A DNA stretch of 64,000 nucleotides. Source: Leptospira abararensis. Lineage in GTDB: Bacteria > Spirochaetota > Leptospiria > Leptospirales > Leptospiraceae. Of this stretch, positions 1-9,511 are shown piece by piece. Below the pieces are notes generated by a model that ran no database searches, was not told the DNA's origin, and worked only from the letters and a program-made list of their open reading frames with translations. Location: contig NZ_JAFFPR010000050.1 in the NCBI RefSeq assembly GCF_016918735.1, forward strand, positions 62,001 to 126,000, given 5' to 3'. The first letter of the stretch is position 1, and each line of letters opens with the position of its first letter. The position numbers were made by a program, and so were the translations under genes.

Positions 1-1344
1 TCTCATAATGGCGCGGCCGGGACGAAATCCATTTTCACCTAACACAGGAACAGTAGCCGATGCTATCATCTCTTGGGCAATAAAACGATTGGGAGATAAT
101 TTTAGTTTATACAAAAAGGAATCCTTTCTGTCGCCACTTAGTTCAATAAAGGTGACTGGTTTTTCTTCATCCGTCCGAGAAACTGTTTTAAAAACATACT
201 TTTCAGGATTTTGTAAGACCAATTGAAAATGGTGTGGTGTTCCCATCCAGTAAGTTGGTGCCATGGGAAGAATCAAATCTTCACCTAAATAAAAACGGCA
301 TAAATCTGAATAAAAAGGTAAAAGAGCGCGGTTTTCTAAAAATCCTGTTCCTATGGGATTAGCAATTTTTACGTTTCCGGAACGAACTGATTCCAAAAGT
401 CCTGGAACACCTAACAATGAATCTCCCCTTAGTTCGAGTGGATCCATAAAATCATCATCGACTCTTCGTAAAATCAAATCAATCTGTTGTAAACCTTCTA
501 CGGTTTTCATATAAACTTTATTTTTTCTTACAGTTAGGTCACCACCTTGTACTAAAGTATAACCAAGGTAACCTGCAAGATAAGCATGTTCAAAATAAGT
601 TTCGTTAGATGGTCCTGGTGTTAGTAATACAATTACTGGTTCGCGCCCAATAACGCCCGCAAGCTGAGACAACGACTTCCGTAAAGAACGAAAATAAACT
701 GCAACTCGATGCACCATTGCATCGCGGTACATACTGGGGAAAATTCGGGAGAGAACAATACGATTTTCAAGTGAATATCCGGAACCAGAGGGAGCTTGCA
801 CTCTATCATTCAAAACATAAAAATTTCCGTCAGCAGCACGAATTAGATCACAAACAAAAAACAATAGAGCAGGATTCCTCGCCAAGAAATGGTTGGAATC
901 ATACATACCATCACATGCTCTTAAAAAGGAAGTTTCATTAAAAAGAATTTCAGGCGGAATTTTTTTTTCATGTAACAGTCTTCTTTTGGAATAGACATCT
1001 CTTACAAGTGCATCTAATAAATCTGCACGTTGGTTGAGACCTCTTTCCAACACTCGCCATTCTTCACTTTCCATAACCAAAGGGAACAAATCCAAATCCC
1101 AAGGCCTTTCTTTTGCTTCCGGTGAGTCAGTTTGGTATAGATTGTATGTGACGCCATTTTCACGGAGGATTCGATCCGTATCACGTCGTCGATTGACTAG
1201 TTCTGCAGGTCCTAATTCTTGGAAGGATTTGACTAAGAACTTATATTTGTTTCGAATTTGACCGTCTGCATCATAGAGTTCATCATAAACTCCAGGAATG
1301 GTTCTATAATTTCCGATTAAATGATAAGGATCTTGGGTCATCAT
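1..1344 (-). CDS. Circularly permuted type 2 ATP-grasp protein (partial, C-terminus beyond window)
   Basis: This gene stays open to the window edge: 448 codons read from an ATG at 1344 with no stop. It aligns by eye with the complete ATP-grasp protein encoded at 5584-7008. Shared stretches are the N-terminal YDELYDADG region, PSGSGYSLENR, LRRVDDDFMDP, GDSLLGVPG and a GNVKIANPIGTG block. The family (COG2308, DUF404/DUF407) is predicted to form amide bonds using ATP. The ATG directly follows the TAG of the DUF2126 gene, and a second ATG follows at 1341, so it is the last visible gene of a four-gene operon. Compared with its paralogue, the RDGAGAFHVLEDN block reads RAADGNFYVLNDR, so an acidic residue is changed. 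In other bacteria such downstream copies can be fused to an alpha-E domain, which cannot be tested here. Family assignment is secure; the substrate is unknown. Confidence 0.9.
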   Translation of the reverse strand, partial: MMTQDPYHLIGNYRTIPGVYDELYDADGQIRNKYKFLVKSFQELGPAELVNRRRDTDRILRENGVTYNLYQTDSPEAKERPWDLDLFPLVMESEEWRVLERGLNQRADLLDALVRDVYSKRRLLHEKKIPPEILFNETSFLRACDGMYDSNHFLARNPALLFFVCDLIRAADGNFYVLNDRVQAPSGSGYSLENRIVLSRIFPSMYRDAMVHRVAVYFRSLRKSLSQLAGVIGREPVIVLLTPGPSNETYFEHAYLAGYLGYTLVQGGDLTVRKNKVYMKTVEGLQQIDLILRRVDDDFMDPLELRGDSLLGVPGLLESVRSGNVKIANPIGTGFLENRALLPFYSDLCRFYLGEDLILPMAPTYWMGTPHHFQLVLQNPEKYVFKTVSRTDEEKPVTFIELSGDRKDSFLYKLKLSPNRFIAQEMIASATVPVLGENGFRPGRAIMR

Positions 1345-4300
1345 CTATTTGATTGTTACCATCCTAAGATCCAATGTTGATGGAAAGGCTTTATTTTCCA
1401 ATCGAACTGGTGGTAAACTTTTTCCAATCTTATGGCCATGGGTCCAAAAACGAGAGATCCTACGGGATTCCGCTTCGTATCCATTGATAGGAATGGTTTG
1501 GTAAGACAACCCTCCTGGATGCGATACATGATATGTACATCCACCAAGGGCTCTATGATTCCATGTATCGTAAACATCGAATACCAATGACTGTTGTGCG
1601 GGCAGATGTGGATGTAAAGTAAAAACAGGAGTCCATGCTTTGAACCTTACGCCAGCAACATATTCATTATGAACCGATGTTGCTTGTAGCGGAACTTCGT
1701 ACCCATTGCAACTCAATCGATATCTATCAGGATGAAAACCTTTTACCTTAACTTGGACTCGTTCCGTTGCTGAATCCACACCGCGTGATGTTCCCTGCGC
1801 TGTATTTTCTTCGCCAAGAACGTTCCAAGGCTCCAAGGCCATACGCAATTCAATCTCCATACCATCCAAATAACAAATTCCATATTGCGGAAATCGAAAT
1901 TCAAAAAATGGATCAAAGTCTTTTGATAAAAATCCAAACCCACTATTTTGTAAATCTTGGATGACTTCTTTAAAATCGCGATAAACAAAGTACGGCAACA
2001 TAAATCGGTCATGTAAATCCGTACTCCAATTCACCGGATTTCCATAATAAGGATCTTCCCAAAACCGACAAACAATTGCCATCATAAATGCTTGTTGAAT
2101 CACACTCATTTGGTAATGAGGCGGCATCTCAAAAGCCCGCATTTCGATAAGTCCTAATCGCCCCGTAGGTGAACCTGGATCAAAAAGTTTATCAATAGAA
2201 ATTTCTGTGCGATGTGTATTTCCGGTTATATCTATTAAGATATTCCTTAACACTCGATCTAACATCCAAGGTGAAGTATGTTTACTAGAATCAATTTGTT
2301 GGAATGCAATTTTTAATTCATGTAAAGAATCATTTCTACCCTCATCAATCCTAGGTGATTGTGAAGTGGGACCAATAAACATGCCAGAAAATAAGTAGGA
2401 AAGTCCTGGATGATTTTGCCAATAAGCCACCAAACTTCGTAAAAGCGAAGGTTTACGTAAAAAAGGGCTGTCACTAACAGACGCACCGCCTAAAGTGATA
2501 TGATTTCCCCCGCCGGTACCAGAATGGCGACCATCCATCAAAAATTTTTCTGCCGTCAAACGAAGTTGGTGCGCTTCCTCATAAAGGATTTTTGTTTTTT
2601 CTACAATCTCTCCAAAAGAAGAGGAGGGATGGAAATTAACTTCAATGACCCCAGGATCAGGAGTGATTTTAAAACGATTTAACCTTGGATCGTGTGGAGC
2701 TTCATAACCCTCCAATACAATCGGAATGTCTGTAGCAAGGGCCGTTTGTTCAATTGCATAAATCAAACGTAGCCAACCCTCTAATGATTTGATCGGTGGT
2801 AAAAATACTCTAATGTTTCCATTTCTAGGTTCTACACAGAGAGCTGTGCGCGTTCGTTCTTCTGATGCCACATAACTTACTGTAGTTGTAAAAAATGGTG
2901 ACTGGCCCAATTCCCTTGCTTTCGGAAGGTCTGGTTTGGGAGCGGCTGGATCTTCAGGGGATGTAGGTGCTTGTTTTCCACTTAAGGAATGTAAGGGAAG
3001 CCTTAATCCTATAGGTGAATCTCCGGGAATCAAATACATCTTTCCTCTTCGAAAAACCCATTCATCCGATGTCCAAGACTGATTGGCTATGTCATAATCT
3101 AAAGGAAGTGTATATCCTACTTCGCGGTGCAAACCAGAATCAACTACTTTGAGAATTCTTTTCCGTTCCATTTCATCATAAGTATTCAAATCATCTAATA
3201 TAGATTCTGTTTCCGCCGGTAAATTTGCTTCTTGCCAAAGGTAATACAAATTATCTTCGTAAGCTGTATGAATCGATATTGTTGGAACTCGAAGATACTC
3301 ACCGAGTGCGCTGATAAATCTTCTGGCATCTTCTGTTGTGGCCGACCCCGTATAACGATCATCTGCGAGTAAATAAGGATTGTTCCAGATAGGCTCCCCA
3401 TCTTTCCGCCAATAGGAAATCATTGCCCATCGTGGAAGAGGTTCCCCCGGATACCACTTCCCTTGCCCATATTGAAGTAGTCCACCGGGTGCAAAGTGTT
3501 TGCTCAATTTTTTGATCAACTGTTCCGATTTGGAATATTTTTCAAAACCTAAGGCGTCAAAATTCCATTCAGGAGCTTCAGGATTTTCAGTAGAAACAAA
3601 GGTAGGTTCTCCACCGATGGTAAGTCTGATATCATTTTTTTTGATTCGTTTGTCAATGGAATCACCTAACCGAACAATACGGCTCCAATCATCATCCTGG
3701 TAAGGTAAGGTGACTCTGGGTGTTTCTAAAACCCTCTCCACACTCATATGAAAAGAAAATTCTAATTTTGCTTTTTCAGCAAAACCGTAAATAGGTCCAG
3801 CCGATTCTGGTTCTGGAGTTGCCGCCAAAGGAATATGGCCTTCTCCTGTGAAAAGACCAGAGGTTGGATCAAGACCAACCCATCCAGCACCGGGGATATA
3901 CACTTCCGCCCAAGCATGTAAGTCAGTAAAATCTGACTCTGCACCTGAAGGACCATCTAAAGATTTTACATCCGCTTTCAATTGAATTAAATATCCAGAT
4001 ACAAACCTTGCTGCTAGCCCCAAATTTCTAAGTATTTGGACAAGTAAATAGGCTGAGTCTCTACAGGAACCCATACGAGAAGATAATGTCAATTCAGGTG
4101 GTTGGATTCCAGGTTCCATCCGGATCACATAACCAACGTCAGAGTATACTTTTGCATTTACAGCTACTAAAAACTCAACGATCCTTTTTGGTTCGATATC
4201 AATTGTTTTGAGGTACGATGCGAGTAATTTCCCTGGTTTTTTGACTTTTAAATAGGGGGCTAATTCCTTTTTTAAAACTTTATCATAAGTAAATGGAAAA

Positions 4301-4602
4301 TTTTCTGCATACTCTTCGACAAAAAAATCAAAAGGATTGATTACCTTTAAGTCAGTAACTAAGTCAACCGCTACTTGCAAAATATTAGTTTTCTCTGGGA
4401 ATACTAATCGAGCCAAATAATTCCCAAACGGATCTTGTTGCCAATTTAGAAATTTCTGCTCCGGTAGTATATTTAAGGAGTAAGAAACAATATGATTTTT
4501 TGTATGTGGGGCTGGTCTTAATCTTACTACATGTGGTGATAGTTTGATCGACTTGTCATATTGGTAGGTTGTGATATGTGATAATGCAACTCGTATACTC
4601 AT
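1345..4602 (-). CDS. Transglutaminase-like / DUF2126 fusion protein
   Basis: This 1085-residue protein has two parts. Residues 1-300 match the bacterial transglutaminase-like family with its N-terminal beta region. The papain-like triad is visible as Cys180 (MGSCRDSA), His229 (DLHAWAEV) and Asp245 (WVGLDPTSG). Residues from about 310 to the end match DUF2126 (COG4196), which Iyer and colleagues grouped with a glutamine-synthetase-like amidoligase fold; the RLTIGGEPTF and GTGGGNHITLGG motifs fall here. A predicted role is peptide ligation coupled to peptide or isopeptide cleavage, on an unknown substrate. No signal peptide is seen, so it is probably cytoplasmic. It starts 2 bases after the alpha-E stop and its own stop abuts the next ATG, so translation is probably coupled. 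Family calls are firm and biochemistry is inferred. Confidence 0.93.
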   Translation of the reverse strand: MSIRVALSHITTYQYDKSIKLSPHVVRLRPAPHTKNHIVSYSLNILPEQKFLNWQQDPFGNYLARLVFPEKTNILQVAVDLVTDLKVINPFDFFVEEYAENFPFTYDKVLKKELAPYLKVKKPGKLLASYLKTIDIEPKRIVEFLVAVNAKVYSDVGYVIRMEPGIQPPELTLSSRMGSCRDSAYLLVQILRNLGLAARFVSGYLIQLKADVKSLDGPSGAESDFTDLHAWAEVYIPGAGWVGLDPTSGLFTGEGHIPLAATPEPESAGPIYGFAEKAKLEFSFHMSVERVLETPRVTLPYQDDDWSRIVRLGDSIDKRIKKNDIRLTIGGEPTFVSTENPEAPEWNFDALGFEKYSKSEQLIKKLSKHFAPGGLLQYGQGKWYPGEPLPRWAMISYWRKDGEPIWNNPYLLADDRYTGSATTEDARRFISALGEYLRVPTISIHTAYEDNLYYLWQEANLPAETESILDDLNTYDEMERKRILKVVDSGLHREVGYTLPLDYDIANQSWTSDEWVFRRGKMYLIPGDSPIGLRLPLHSLSGKQAPTSPEDPAAPKPDLPKARELGQSPFFTTTVSYVASEERTRTALCVEPRNGNIRVFLPPIKSLEGWLRLIYAIEQTALATDIPIVLEGYEAPHDPRLNRFKITPDPGVIEVNFHPSSSFGEIVEKTKILYEEAHQLRLTAEKFLMDGRHSGTGGGNHITLGGASVSDSPFLRKPSLLRSLVAYWQNHPGLSYLFSGMFIGPTSQSPRIDEGRNDSLHELKIAFQQIDSSKHTSPWMLDRVLRNILIDITGNTHRTEISIDKLFDPGSPTGRLGLIEMRAFEMPPHYQMSVIQQAFMMAIVCRFWEDPYYGNPVNWSTDLHDRFMLPYFVYRDFKEVIQDLQNSGFGFLSKDFDPFFEFRFPQYGICYLDGMEIELRMALEPWNVLGEENTAQGTSRGVDSATERVQVKVKGFHPDRYRLSCNGYEVPLQATSVHNEYVAGVRFKAWTPVFTLHPHLPAQQSLVFDVYDTWNHRALGGCTYHVSHPGGLSYQTIPINGYEAESRRISRFWTHGHKIGKSLPPVRLENKAFPSTLDLRMVTIK

Positions 4603-4604
4603 AG

Positions 4605-5573
4605 TTAGTTTGTAAAAAATCGTTCCACGATTTTTGCGCCAATGTCATTCAATTCAATTTGAATGTCATCTAGGTACTCATGTAGGCCTTTATCAAAAAT
4701 AGATTTAATATTTTCTGACCTCAACCGATTCATATAAACTGTGGTTGCATCCTGAGCTAAATTACGGGGTAAACCTTCTTTGATTCCAGAAATTTTTTCC
4801 AAAGCTTCTTGCATCTCTTGTAAACAAAAGAATATAGATCTTGGAAAGGTTTCATTTAAAATCAAAAATTCAGCAATATCTGTTGGATCCACTCGTTTGT
4901 ATTTCTGATTGTACATCTCATGTGCAGATGCAGACTTTAGTAACGATAACCATTGTAATAAATCTAAGGTAGAGCCCACATCGTGAACTGAAGGAAGTAA
5001 AATGAAATACTTCATATCGAGGATTCTTGTTGTTTTATCCGCACGTTCCAAAAATCTTCCAAGAAGTGAAAAATTCCAAACTTCATCATGAGAAATGGTA
5101 GCATCCGAACATCCATAAAAACTTTGACAGCTCTTTCTAACCGTACTTAAAAACTCAGACAAATCCATGGAAACTGTATCTCCATGGAATTCCGCAGATT
5201 CCATATAAACCTTACGATAGTTTTTAATTAAAAGATAAAACTCATTCAATACTTCCCACATGGAGGTAGAGATATTTTCTCGAATGGTGCGAGCATTTTC
5301 TCTCGCCCTAGAAAGACATTGGAATATAGAATTGGGATTCTCTTCATCAAAAGTCATAAACCGTATGACATTCAATGGACTTGGTTCTGAGTATCTTTTC
5401 TCAAACAACTCAACATCACCTGTTGTGTGCACAAGTGGCAACCATTGGTTCGGAACTTGTTCATTTAAATCCAAAGATAACTGATGATTGACATCGATAA
5501 ACCTTGAGTAGTTTTCTGCTCTCTCGATATATCGATTCATCCAAAAAACTGATTCTGCAACTCGGCTTAACAT
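4605..5573 (-). CDS. Alpha-E domain protein (DUF403)
   Basis: This 322-residue, mostly helical protein opens with MLSRVAESVFWMNRYIERAE, the hallmark start of the alpha-E family (COG2307, DUF403). The family has no demonstrated activity but is almost always encoded beside circularly permuted ATP-grasp proteins and transglutaminases. It is therefore thought to be a structural or substrate-binding partner of the amidoligase. Here it lies between the ATP-grasp gene (10-base gap) and the transglutaminase-DUF2126 gene (2-base gap). Length is normal for the stand-alone family form. There is no signal peptide or membrane segment. The assignment is secure, the role inferred from context. Confidence 0.93.
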   Translation of the reverse strand: MLSRVAESVFWMNRYIERAENYSRFIDVNHQLSLDLNEQVPNQWLPLVHTTGDVELFEKRYSEPSPLNVIRFMTFDEENPNSIFQCLSRARENARTIRENISTSMWEVLNEFYLLIKNYRKVYMESAEFHGDTVSMDLSEFLSTVRKSCQSFYGCSDATISHDEVWNFSLLGRFLERADKTTRILDMKYFILLPSVHDVGSTLDLLQWLSLLKSASAHEMYNQKYKRVDPTDIAEFLILNETFPRSIFFCLQEMQEALEKISGIKEGLPRNLAQDATTVYMNRLRSENIKSIFDKGLHEYLDDIQIELNDIGAKIVERFFTN

Positions 5574-5583
5574 ATAATTATCC

Positions 5584-7008
5584 TTATCCTAGAACCCAGG
5601 TGTCTTTTGAACCGCCTCCCTGGGATGAATTGACCACTAGGGATCCTTTGCGAAGCGCCACGCGAGTGAGTCCACCCGGCATGACATAAATATCCTTACC
5701 GTACAGAATGAACGGCCTAAGATCAACGTGTCTTGATTCGATTTTATCTGCAATAAGCGTTGGAACTGTAGAAAGGTTTAAAACTGGTTGGGCAATATAA
5801 TTTCTAGGATCTGCTTTGATAAGTTCCTTAAAATCTTCCTGCTCTTGTTTGGTTGATTTTGGACCAATGATCATTCCATACCCACCAGCGCCATTGGCAG
5901 CTTTCACAACTAAGTTATGGATGTTTTCCAAAACAAATTGTAAATCAGGGCCTTCCGAACAAAGATATGTAGGAACATTTGGAATGATTGGCTCTTCACC
6001 TAAGTAGTATTTAATGATCTTAGGAACATAGGAATAAATGACTTTGTCGTCGGCGACCCCAGTTCCAGGTGCATTGGCGAGTGCTACATTTCCTCTTTTG
6101 AATGCTTCAAAGATTCCCTTTACTCCCAACAGAGAGTCAGGTCGGAAACTCGCTTGGTCCATAAATGTATCATCGATCCTTCTATAGATCACATCTACTT
6201 TACGAAGGCCTTTGGTCGTTTTCATAAAGACTTTATGATTTTCTACAATGAGATCCGATCCTTCTACAAGGTACACACCCATCTTTTGTGCTAAAAAACT
6301 ATGTTCGTAATAAGCAGAGTTATAAACACCTGGTGTCCATACCGCAATGACTGGATCAACAACGTCTGTTAGGTTTTCCAACATAGAACGAAGATGGTAA
6401 GGATAATCATAAACTTGACGAATGTTTAACTTTTCAAAAAGTTCAGGAAAGGTTCGTTTCATCACCTCACGATTTTCTAAAACGTAAGAGACACCAGAAG
6501 GACAGCGAAGATTATCTTCTAACACATGAAAGGCGCCGGCACCATCTCTTACCAAATCCGTTCCTGTAATATGAATCCAAATATCTTTGGGCGGTTTCAA
6601 ACCAATACACTGTTTGAGATATCCAGAACTAGACTCAATCATATCCCGAGGGATAATTTTATCTTTGAGAATTTTTCCTTCGCCATAAATATCTGTTAAA
6701 AATAAATTGAGTGCTTGGATTCTTTGTTTGAGTCCTTTTTCTAAACTCACCCATTCTTCACTGGGAACAATCCGAGGAATGACATCAAACGGCATAATCC
6801 GTTCTTGTTCACCACCATCACCATACAAAGTAAAGGTGATCCCAAGTGACATGAGAGCCCTTTCCGCAGAACCACTTCGTTTTACTAGTTCGATCCCACC
6901 CAAACTCTCCATTTTTGTTTTTACAAAATCGTAACTTTTACGCGGATAACCTTCGTTAGAAAACATCTCATCATATATATTTTTTGCACTATAGTCGGCG
7001 ATAAACAT
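5584..7008 (-). CDS. Circularly permuted type 2 ATP-grasp protein
   Basis: A complete 474-residue member of COG2308 (DUF404/DUF407) and the first gene of the operon running down to position 1. Motifs include DLVRDGAGAFHVLEDNLRCP, the YRRIDDTFMD block, KAANGAGGYGM (likely ATP-binding loop), HVDLRPFI, and the C-terminal GGLTRVAL followed by NSSQGGGSKDTWVL. These are the conserved elements expected of an active ATP-grasp amide ligase. It is the short form without a fused alpha-E domain, consistent with the separate alpha-E gene next door. The 178-base gap upstream (7009-7186) must hold the operon promoter, but I could not recognise a clear one. The product of the reaction is not known for this family. 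Confidence 0.93.
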   Translation of the reverse strand: MFIADYSAKNIYDEMFSNEGYPRKSYDFVKTKMESLGGIELVKRSGSAERALMSLGITFTLYGDGGEQERIMPFDVIPRIVPSEEWVSLEKGLKQRIQALNLFLTDIYGEGKILKDKIIPRDMIESSSGYLKQCIGLKPPKDIWIHITGTDLVRDGAGAFHVLEDNLRCPSGVSYVLENREVMKRTFPELFEKLNIRQVYDYPYHLRSMLENLTDVVDPVIAVWTPGVYNSAYYEHSFLAQKMGVYLVEGSDLIVENHKVFMKTTKGLRKVDVIYRRIDDTFMDQASFRPDSLLGVKGIFEAFKRGNVALANAPGTGVADDKVIYSYVPKIIKYYLGEEPIIPNVPTYLCSEGPDLQFVLENIHNLVVKAANGAGGYGMIIGPKSTKQEQEDFKELIKADPRNYIAQPVLNLSTVPTLIADKIESRHVDLRPFILYGKDIYVMPGGLTRVALRKGSLVVNSSQGGGSKDTWVLG

Positions 7009-7186
7009 AGGGGCACCCTCTGCTTACTTTGTTAGCAATATTTGTACCAAATGGAAGATATGACCCAAAAGGATGGATTCTAGGCTCATCCGACATAACA
7101 AGGTTAGGGGATGGGAATTTATTGTTTATAAATTAAGCATTTGAGGAAAAGAAGGAATCTGAGTGTTTACAAGCAGTACGGAATGA

Positions 7187-7936
7187 TTAGTTTTCAGTGG
7201 ATGGAGCCAAATCATCTGGAGAAATTTTCTTCTTTTTCTCTTTTTTTAGCCGGATTCCATAGACTAAGGTTCTGAAAAAATGTAGAAAAGGTAAAAATTT
7301 TAACAAAAACAGATTTCCCAGCTGAGAAAAATGCTCATACCTTCTCTTTTTCGGACGTAGGACTGATTGCAACACTCGACCGGCCAGCCGTTTTGGATCG
7401 GAAAGTTTTGGCTCGAGAGCAATGACTCTCGAAAATCGAAATTCCCTTCCCATTTGTTTACGAAAAGAATCCCAAAAATAATCCAAAGCGGACTTTGTCG
7501 ATCCATACAAACCAAATCCAGGTGTAGGAATTTTGGTTAAATCTGAACTAACAACAATAATGTGGAGGCCGACGGAAATTAAATTAGTCAAACGCTGCAC
7601 TGTGTAAATCGGAGCGAGTGTGTTCGAATGAAAAAGTGCCTTTAGTTTGTTCCAATCTTCTTTTTCATCTTCTGCATAAGTGATTTGTTCTGAATTTAAA
7701 ATAAAAACATCAATTTTATCTAAAGTTTCAATGGCTGATTCAATCAAACGTTCCATTTGGTCCGGTTTGGAAGGATCAATTTTATACTTTTGTAAATTGG
7801 GATGATTTGGAATTTCTTCTGGGTTGGAATCACCTACTACCACAAGAGCACCTTCCGAAAGAAGTAATGGCAAAAGTTCTTTTCCCAAAGGAGAAGAACC
7901 CGAACTCAAAACAATCTTTTTAGAAGCTAGTTTCAT
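7187..7936 (-). CDS. Short-chain dehydrogenase/reductase (SDR) family protein
   Basis: I take the start at the ATG at 7936 (MKLASKKIVL), because the longer reading to 8119 runs through the coding sequence of the YqgE gene; this start lies 22 bases after the YqgE stop. The protein of about 249 residues has an N-terminal beta strand with a glycine-rich turn (SSGSSPLGKEL), weaker than the usual TGxxxGxG. The catalytic Tyr-x3-Lys appears as YGSTKSA, preceded by the serine of VVSSDL. The usual NNAG motif is degenerate (NSEQ). The tail is very basic (a KKEKKKK run), which may mean membrane or RNA contact. It is the last gene after the heat-shock cluster. Substrate unknown. Confidence 0.8.
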   Translation of the reverse strand: MKLASKKIVLSSGSSPLGKELLPLLLSEGALVVVGDSNPEEIPNHPNLQKYKIDPSKPDQMERLIESAIETLDKIDVFILNSEQITYAEDEKEDWNKLKALFHSNTLAPIYTVQRLTNLISVGLHIIVVSSDLTKIPTPGFGLYGSTKSALDYFWDSFRKQMGREFRFSRVIALEPKLSDPKRLAGRVLQSVLRPKKRRYEHFSQLGNLFLLKFLPFLHFFRTLVYGIRLKKEKKKKISPDDLAPSTEN

Positions 7937-7958
7937 ATCGGCAATTTTAGCGAGTGGA

Positions 7959-8525
7959 TCAATTGAGAGAAGGATCTTTTGTATGGTCAACAAAGTATTT
8001 ATAGATCCCACCTTTGCTGCGAAGGGCCTCTCGCCAAACAACTTCAGGATCGTCTTCCCGAAAAACAATGGATTCATCGACCTGGTCAGAGACAACCCAA
8101 GACAACCTGTCAAACTCACTTTCTAATTGGCCGGACGACCAACCTGCATATCCTTGCAAAACTCGAAACTGAATCTGATCAGAGGAAAGAACTTCAACCA
8201 TAGTATCAAAACTTCTTGCCATATAAATTCCGGGCACAATCTCCACACCTGGATCTTCTGTTTGTTTACCATTATGAATGATAGATACAAACAAATTGTC
8301 TACCGGGCCACCAGAAAACACTTGTTTGTTGGAATAAACAGTGTCTGGGAGATTTTTTATCAATGATTCCATTGTTTGGTCGGTGGGTTTGTTTAAAACC
8401 AGACCAAAAGCACCGTCATCATCATGATCAACCATAAGGATAACGGTTTTGTGAAAAAAATCCTGAATCACACTGGAATTGGAAATGAGTAACTTTCCGC
8501 GAGTTGAATCAGGAATTTCTGTCAT
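7959..8525 (-). CDS. UPF0301 / YqgE (AlgH-like) family protein
   Basis: The 188-residue protein begins TRGKLLISNSSVIQDFFHKT and contains VILMVDHDDDGAFGLVLNKP, then VFSGGPVD and a YAGWSSGQLESE segment. These are the signature blocks of the YqgE/AlgH family (DUF179, UPF0301), and the length is normal. The molecular role of the family is unresolved; structures exist but no agreed enzymatic activity. Its ATG overlaps the stop of the upstream oxidoreductase gene by one base (TAATG), so the two are probably translationally coupled. It sits in the tail of the dnaK operon. Confidence 0.93.
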   Translation of the reverse strand: MTEIPDSTRGKLLISNSSVIQDFFHKTVILMVDHDDDGAFGLVLNKPTDQTMESLIKNLPDTVYSNKQVFSGGPVDNLFVSIIHNGKQTEDPGVEIVPGIYMARSFDTMVEVLSSDQIQFRVLQGYAGWSSGQLESEFDRLSWVVSDQVDESIVFREDDPEVVWREALRSKGGIYKYFVDHTKDPSLN

Positions 8526-9487
8526 TATTTTTTGCCGTGAATTTCTTCCAGGATTTTATAAGCCACTTCTAAGGTGCGAATATCAGAATCACCTTTCACC
8601 ATCGGTTCGGATTCTCCTTTAATACACTTAACAAAGTGCTCGTGTTCCTGTTTGAGTGGATTATCTTTATGAACAAAGATTTTTTCCACAATAGATTCTT
8701 GTCTGTATTTGATTTCTCCACTTCCAAGCTGAGTAGTTGAACTTGCCTGTCTATGCAACTCAATCTCTTGGTTGGTAAAATCTAAAAATACATAGGAATC
8801 TTTTTGAGAAATATTGAGTGTTCTAATTTTTGCTTGGGAAGCACGGGAAGCATTTAAGGAAGCAACACAACCATTGGCAAAAGTGAGAACCACACTAGCA
8901 ATATCTTCATGATTCGATACAATCGAAGAACCAACTGCTTTCACTTCTTTCACGTCTGATTTTACCAAGTTCAAAACAATGTCAATGTCGTGAATCATCA
9001 TATCCAAAACAACGCCCACATCCGTAATACGACTGTTATAGGGAGCAATTCTTCTAGATTCAATGAGGAGTGGGTGTTCTGCAATTTTACCCAATTCCAA
9101 AACGGCTCCGTTGAATCGTTCCACATGGCCGACTTGCAAAATCAAGTTGTTTTGTTTTGCCAAATTTACCAGTTCTTTCGCTTCTTCTACCGTTTGTGAA
9201 ATGGGTTTTTCGACCAAAACATGCTTCTTTTCAGTTAATGCTTGTTTGGCGATTTTATGATGCAGGAAAGTTGGTGCTGCAATGACGATAGCATCTGTTT
9301 CCTTTAACAATTCCTCCACAGTAGGGAACGCTTTTGTTTTGTGTTTTTCAGCAATTTGAGCGGCCCGTTCCAAGTTAGCATCAAATATCCCGATGAGTTC
9401 AGCATCTGAAAGCTGTTTGGCAACGTTTACGTGGTATTGGCCCATATGGCCAGTACCAATGACTCCGAGTCGGACTTTTTTCTCCAT
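8525..9487 (-). CDS. Gfo/Idh/MocA family NAD(P)-dependent oxidoreductase
   Basis: The N-terminal Rossmann fold is clear (RLGVIGTGHMGQYHV), followed by the family EKP motif within HVLVEKPISQTVEEA and a C-terminal beta-sheet domain containing DMMIHDIDIV, where the histidine and aspartate fit the usual active-site block. Such enzymes oxidise or reduce sugar-like or related substrates with NAD(P). The length of about 320 residues is normal. I prefer the ATG at 9487, preceded by GAGAG; a TTG at 9499 with GGAG 5 bases upstream is an alternative. It follows dnaJ by only a short gap and overlaps yqgE by one base, so it probably belongs to the same transcript. In some bacteria relatives act in sugar-nucleotide or lipid A pathways, but the substrate here is not known. 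Confidence 0.9.
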   Translation of the reverse strand: MEKKVRLGVIGTGHMGQYHVNVAKQLSDAELIGIFDANLERAAQIAEKHKTKAFPTVEELLKETDAIVIAAPTFLHHKIAKQALTEKKHVLVEKPISQTVEEAKELVNLAKQNNLILQVGHVERFNGAVLELGKIAEHPLLIESRRIAPYNSRITDVGVVLDMMIHDIDIVLNLVKSDVKEVKAVGSSIVSNHEDIASVVLTFANGCVASLNASRASQAKIRTLNISQKDSYVFLDFTNQEIELHRQASSTTQLGSGEIKYRQESIVEKIFVHKDNPLKQEHEHFVKCIKGESEPMVKGDSDIRTLEVAYKILEEIHGKK

Positions 9488-9511
9488 AGATGCTCTCAAT
9501 ACTCCAAAAGA

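Noticed and set aside
7959..8119. A longer start for the SDR protein at 8119
   Set aside because: The extra 61 residues overlap the YqgE coding sequence in another frame and do not continue the SDR fold, so the start at 7936 is preferred.
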